Assembly: GCA_023548195.1 (NCBI GenBank)
Contig: JAJHZJ010000041.1
Span: 1,054,001-1,118,000 of the forward strand
Length of the DNA stretch: 64,000 nt
Direction: 5' to 3'
From: Bettongia penicillata ogilbyi
Taxonomy: Eukaryota > Chordata > Mammalia > Diprotodontia > Potoroidae
The stretch's first letter is position 1; each line of letters opens with the position of its first letter. The translations under genes were made by a program, and so were the position numbers. This document shows positions 61,681-64,000 of this stretch, one piece after another. The notes under the pieces are model-generated. The model saw nothing but the letters and a program-made list of their open reading frames with translations, was not told where the DNA came from and did no database searches.

Positions 61681-62164
61681 AAGAACGCCCTCCTCATGCC
61701 TTCATTTTAGAATTTATAGCTTCCTTCAAGGCTGGAAATTGTAAAAGCCTTGGGCAAGAAAATAAAGTAAAAAGGGGCAATGACTTCTCCTCACTACTAC
61801 CTATTGAAGGCAAGGTACTGCAAAGAGAAAAGCTGGTTTGTGAAGTACACAACTGACTGAGAAAGTACTGCTTGGGAGCAGGATTTGGATTTCTGGATCA
61901 TAGCATGAAATACTGGGAGATAAATTCCTGGCCAGAGATGTAGTATACATAAATATACGTACATAAACATAGTACATAAATATATAAATGACTGCTAAGA
62001 ATATATTTTGCTAGGTGTCTTGACAATCTGATCAAAAGGGCTTTAACTAAAAGAGGTGAGAAAGGAAGAAAGCTGCCAGTATTTCAAGTTAGATATCATA
62101 AGAAACTCCTAAAATGAAGGAAGAAGAACATTTGGTACAGGCATCTTATTATAATCTCAACAGT
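61681..62164. other. Unassigned intronic sequence
   Basis: Nothing recognisable. Confidence 0.45.
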
Positions 62165-62335
62165 CCTGACTCTGGACACAGAGGATGTACATTCAAATCC
62201 TATCCCTATTGATTACTATCTGGACTTTCGGAAAGTGACTTGTATGTGGATCTCAGTTTCCTCATCTGTAAAATGGGAAATTAGACTAGACAGCTCTAGA
62301 TAGATTCCTTTCAACTATAAGTTTATGATCTTACA
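62165..62335 (+). mobile_element. MIR-type SINE
   Basis: 'gtttcctcatctgtaaaatg' and 'agacagctctagatagattc'. Confidence 0.7.
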
Positions 62336-62736
62336 ATACTAGAAGATGTTCATGGGAGACAAAAGTCTAAGAAAGGAGTTTGTGGTAAAATCCATGACCT
62401 CAAATATACCTGGGATAGGTAACTTACCAGTATCCAAAGTGATCTGGAAAGGTTAGCCCTGGGCTAAATGTAAGAAGCTACATGTCAATATGTGGGTGGA
62501 TATTCAATTGCAGGACTTTGGAAAAAAGGTAGAAGTTACCACAAAAATTTGAATTGTAATATACATGTGTGTAGACAAAAAGGGAAGAGGAAAGAGGTTA
62601 TATTTTAGTTATCCTCTGTGAGAATACGAAAAACAAACAGAAAAACCACCCTTTTTCATTTAGAGGCACCTGCTGCTACTAATTCTTTAGCTTTTGTTTT
62701 TGAACCAAATCATTTCAATTCATCTCTCAGGGAAAA
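62336..62736. other. Unassigned intronic sequence
   Basis: Nothing recognisable. Confidence 0.45.
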
Positions 62737-62966
62737 ATTGTTGTTGCCATTGTACATTGTGTTCAACTCACTGTGACCCCATTTAGAATTTTCTTGGCAG
62801 AGACACTGGAGTAGTTTGCCATTTTCTTCTCCAGCTCATTTTACTGATGAGGCTTGCCTAAGTTCATACAGCTAGCAAATGTCTGAGGCTAGATTTGAAC
62901 TCAGAAAGAGGAATCTTCCTGACCCCAAGCCCAGCACTCTATCCATTATGGTCACCTAGTTCCCCA
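62737..62966 (-). mobile_element. Marsupial tRNA-derived SINE
   Basis: Complement layout from 'attgttgttgccattgtaca' (tail) to 'ccattatggtcacctagttc' (head). Confidence 0.87.
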
Positions 62967-63614
62967 ACTGGATTCATCTCTTAGATAAAAATACAATATC
63001 CCAGTAGTCTTAGTATAAATTTTAAGCTTCTATACCTTAACTATTAAAATTACCTTGTGGCAATGACTGCCATCTAGTGACCAAACTTGGATTAACTGCT
63101 AGAAAAAGTGCAGCAATTAAATCTAAGGTCTGAAACTGAAGATAGTGTCTGTCATTCAGATAATTTCACAAATGCTTATACTCTGATACATTGGATAATC
63201 CGGAATGCTTCTGGAAAATCTCTGCATTCATGATGCTCTAAATCTTTCCTAAAAGAGTTAATTCCTTTTCTAATATTTTCCCCACTTTACTATAGTATCA
63301 TCTGAAGTTTCAGAAGCAGTCTTTTTTACACCAGTCTAGGGTGAGATGCTCCCCAGAAGTAATGAACAGCAATTTTTAAAATCAAATTTGCTTCATCAAT
63401 TAGAGAAATATCAGACAAAGAAATATTAATTATCTGGGTTTAAATATTGTCAGCTGATTAAAGCTTATTTAGGTGGCTAGTGTTATGAGATTTGCTTAAT
63501 TTTCTTGCTTTTTACCTGCTATGTGACATTAAGCATTAGACATTTCACTTCTTTACAAATGAAAGCCATTTCCTTATTGATAATAGGGGGACAACAATTT
63601 GTCTGCTATGCTAC
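62967..63614. other. Unassigned intronic sequence
   Basis: AT-rich; nothing recognisable. Confidence 0.45.
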
Positions 63615-63738
63615 CTTACAGGACTACTGTTTCCTCATTTGTAAAATGGGATAACAGAAGCAGGGTTTCTGTGAGGATAAAATAAGATGTTTTTAAAACA
63701 CTCTGCAAATATTAAAGGGTTATAGAAATGCCATCATA
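63615..63738 (+). mobile_element. MIR-type SINE 3' part
   Basis: 'tttcctcatttgtaaaatgg', 'ctgtgaggataaaataagat', 'actctgcaaatattaaaggg'. Confidence 0.68.
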
Positions 63739-63739
63739 G

Positions 63740-64000
63740 AAGGGAGGGAAAATGGGAGAGGGTAATAAGAAGCAAACACTTTCGAGGAGGGATAGGGTCA
63801 AAGGAGAGAACAGAATAAATGCAGGCAGGATAGAATGGAGAGAAATACGTCTTTCACAACATGACTATTATGGAAGTGCTCTGCAGACTACACACGTATA
63901 ACCTGTAGCAAATTGATTGCCCTCTCAAGGAGGGTAGGTGGGAAGGGAAGAAAGGAGAAAATGTGGAACTCAAAAGTTTTAAAAATAAATGTTAAAAATT
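63740..64000 (+). mobile_element. HAL1-type 3' fragment, 5'-truncated, runs to the window edge
   Basis: Starts in sequence resembling the L1 inter-ORF spacer (GGGTAATAAGAAGCAAACAC) and passes at about 63850 directly into the L1 3' UTR (CACAACATGACTATTATGG, then a G-rich block and TGGAACTCAAAAGTTTT). No ORF2 sequence lies between. The junction matches that of the HAL1 at about 25597-25612. Confidence 0.7.

Overview
This is 64 kb of AT-rich mammalian nuclear DNA, almost certainly marsupial (metatherian). It holds short tRNA-derived SINEs of the kind seen in marsupial genomes (heads reading like 'gcagctaggtggca', tails reading like 'aagagtcagacgtgactgaa'). It also holds MIR and L2 relics, a decayed RTE-clade LINE, a CR1/L3 relic, and L1 elements of marsupial type. 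The species cannot be fixed from the sequence. Nothing looks prokaryotic: there are no operons, CRISPR arrays or phage modules.

The only host coding sequence I can support is one 155-nt exon on the minus strand (29205-29359). It encodes 51 residues plus two bases of the kinase domain of protein kinase C eta (PRKCH). It has a pyrimidine-rich AG acceptor, a GTGAGT donor and a clean phase-0 to phase-2 frame. I looked for the neighbouring PRKCH exons and did not find them, so the rest of the window reads as two large PRKCH introns filled with repeats.

Layout: 1-3900 is mostly unassigned intron with a few SINEs. 3923-9350 is a dead L1 on the plus strand with 5' UTR, both ORFs in pieces, a large ORF2 deletion and part of a 3' UTR. 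9.4-25 kb is a patchwork of SINE, MIR and L2 copies. 25115-28164 is an essentially full-length ORF1-only LINE (half-L1, HAL1) on the minus strand. It has a CpG-rich 5' UTR beginning with a YY1-like motif, an intact 368-codon ORF1, no ORF2, a (GAAA)n tail and a 12-bp target-site duplication. The PRKCH exon lies about 1 kb upstream of this HAL1 in the same orientation. 29.6-30.2 kb may be an LTR-like element. 32.4-32.6 kb is a long GA microsatellite. 39.6-42.3 kb is the RTE relic. 45-64 kb carries L1, L2, CR1 and SINE copies and ends in the 3' part of a second HAL1-type element.

The most interesting signal is the HAL1. Comparing it by eye with the L1 at 3.9-9.4 kb and the fragment at 63.74-64 kb suggests how the class is built: the L1 spacer between ORF1 and ORF2 is joined directly to the 3' UTR, with ORF2 absent, and both HAL1 copies share the same junction. 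HAL1s as a class are already described in mammals. I see no wholly new biological system here. Repeat boundaries are eye estimates, usually good to 10-30 bases.
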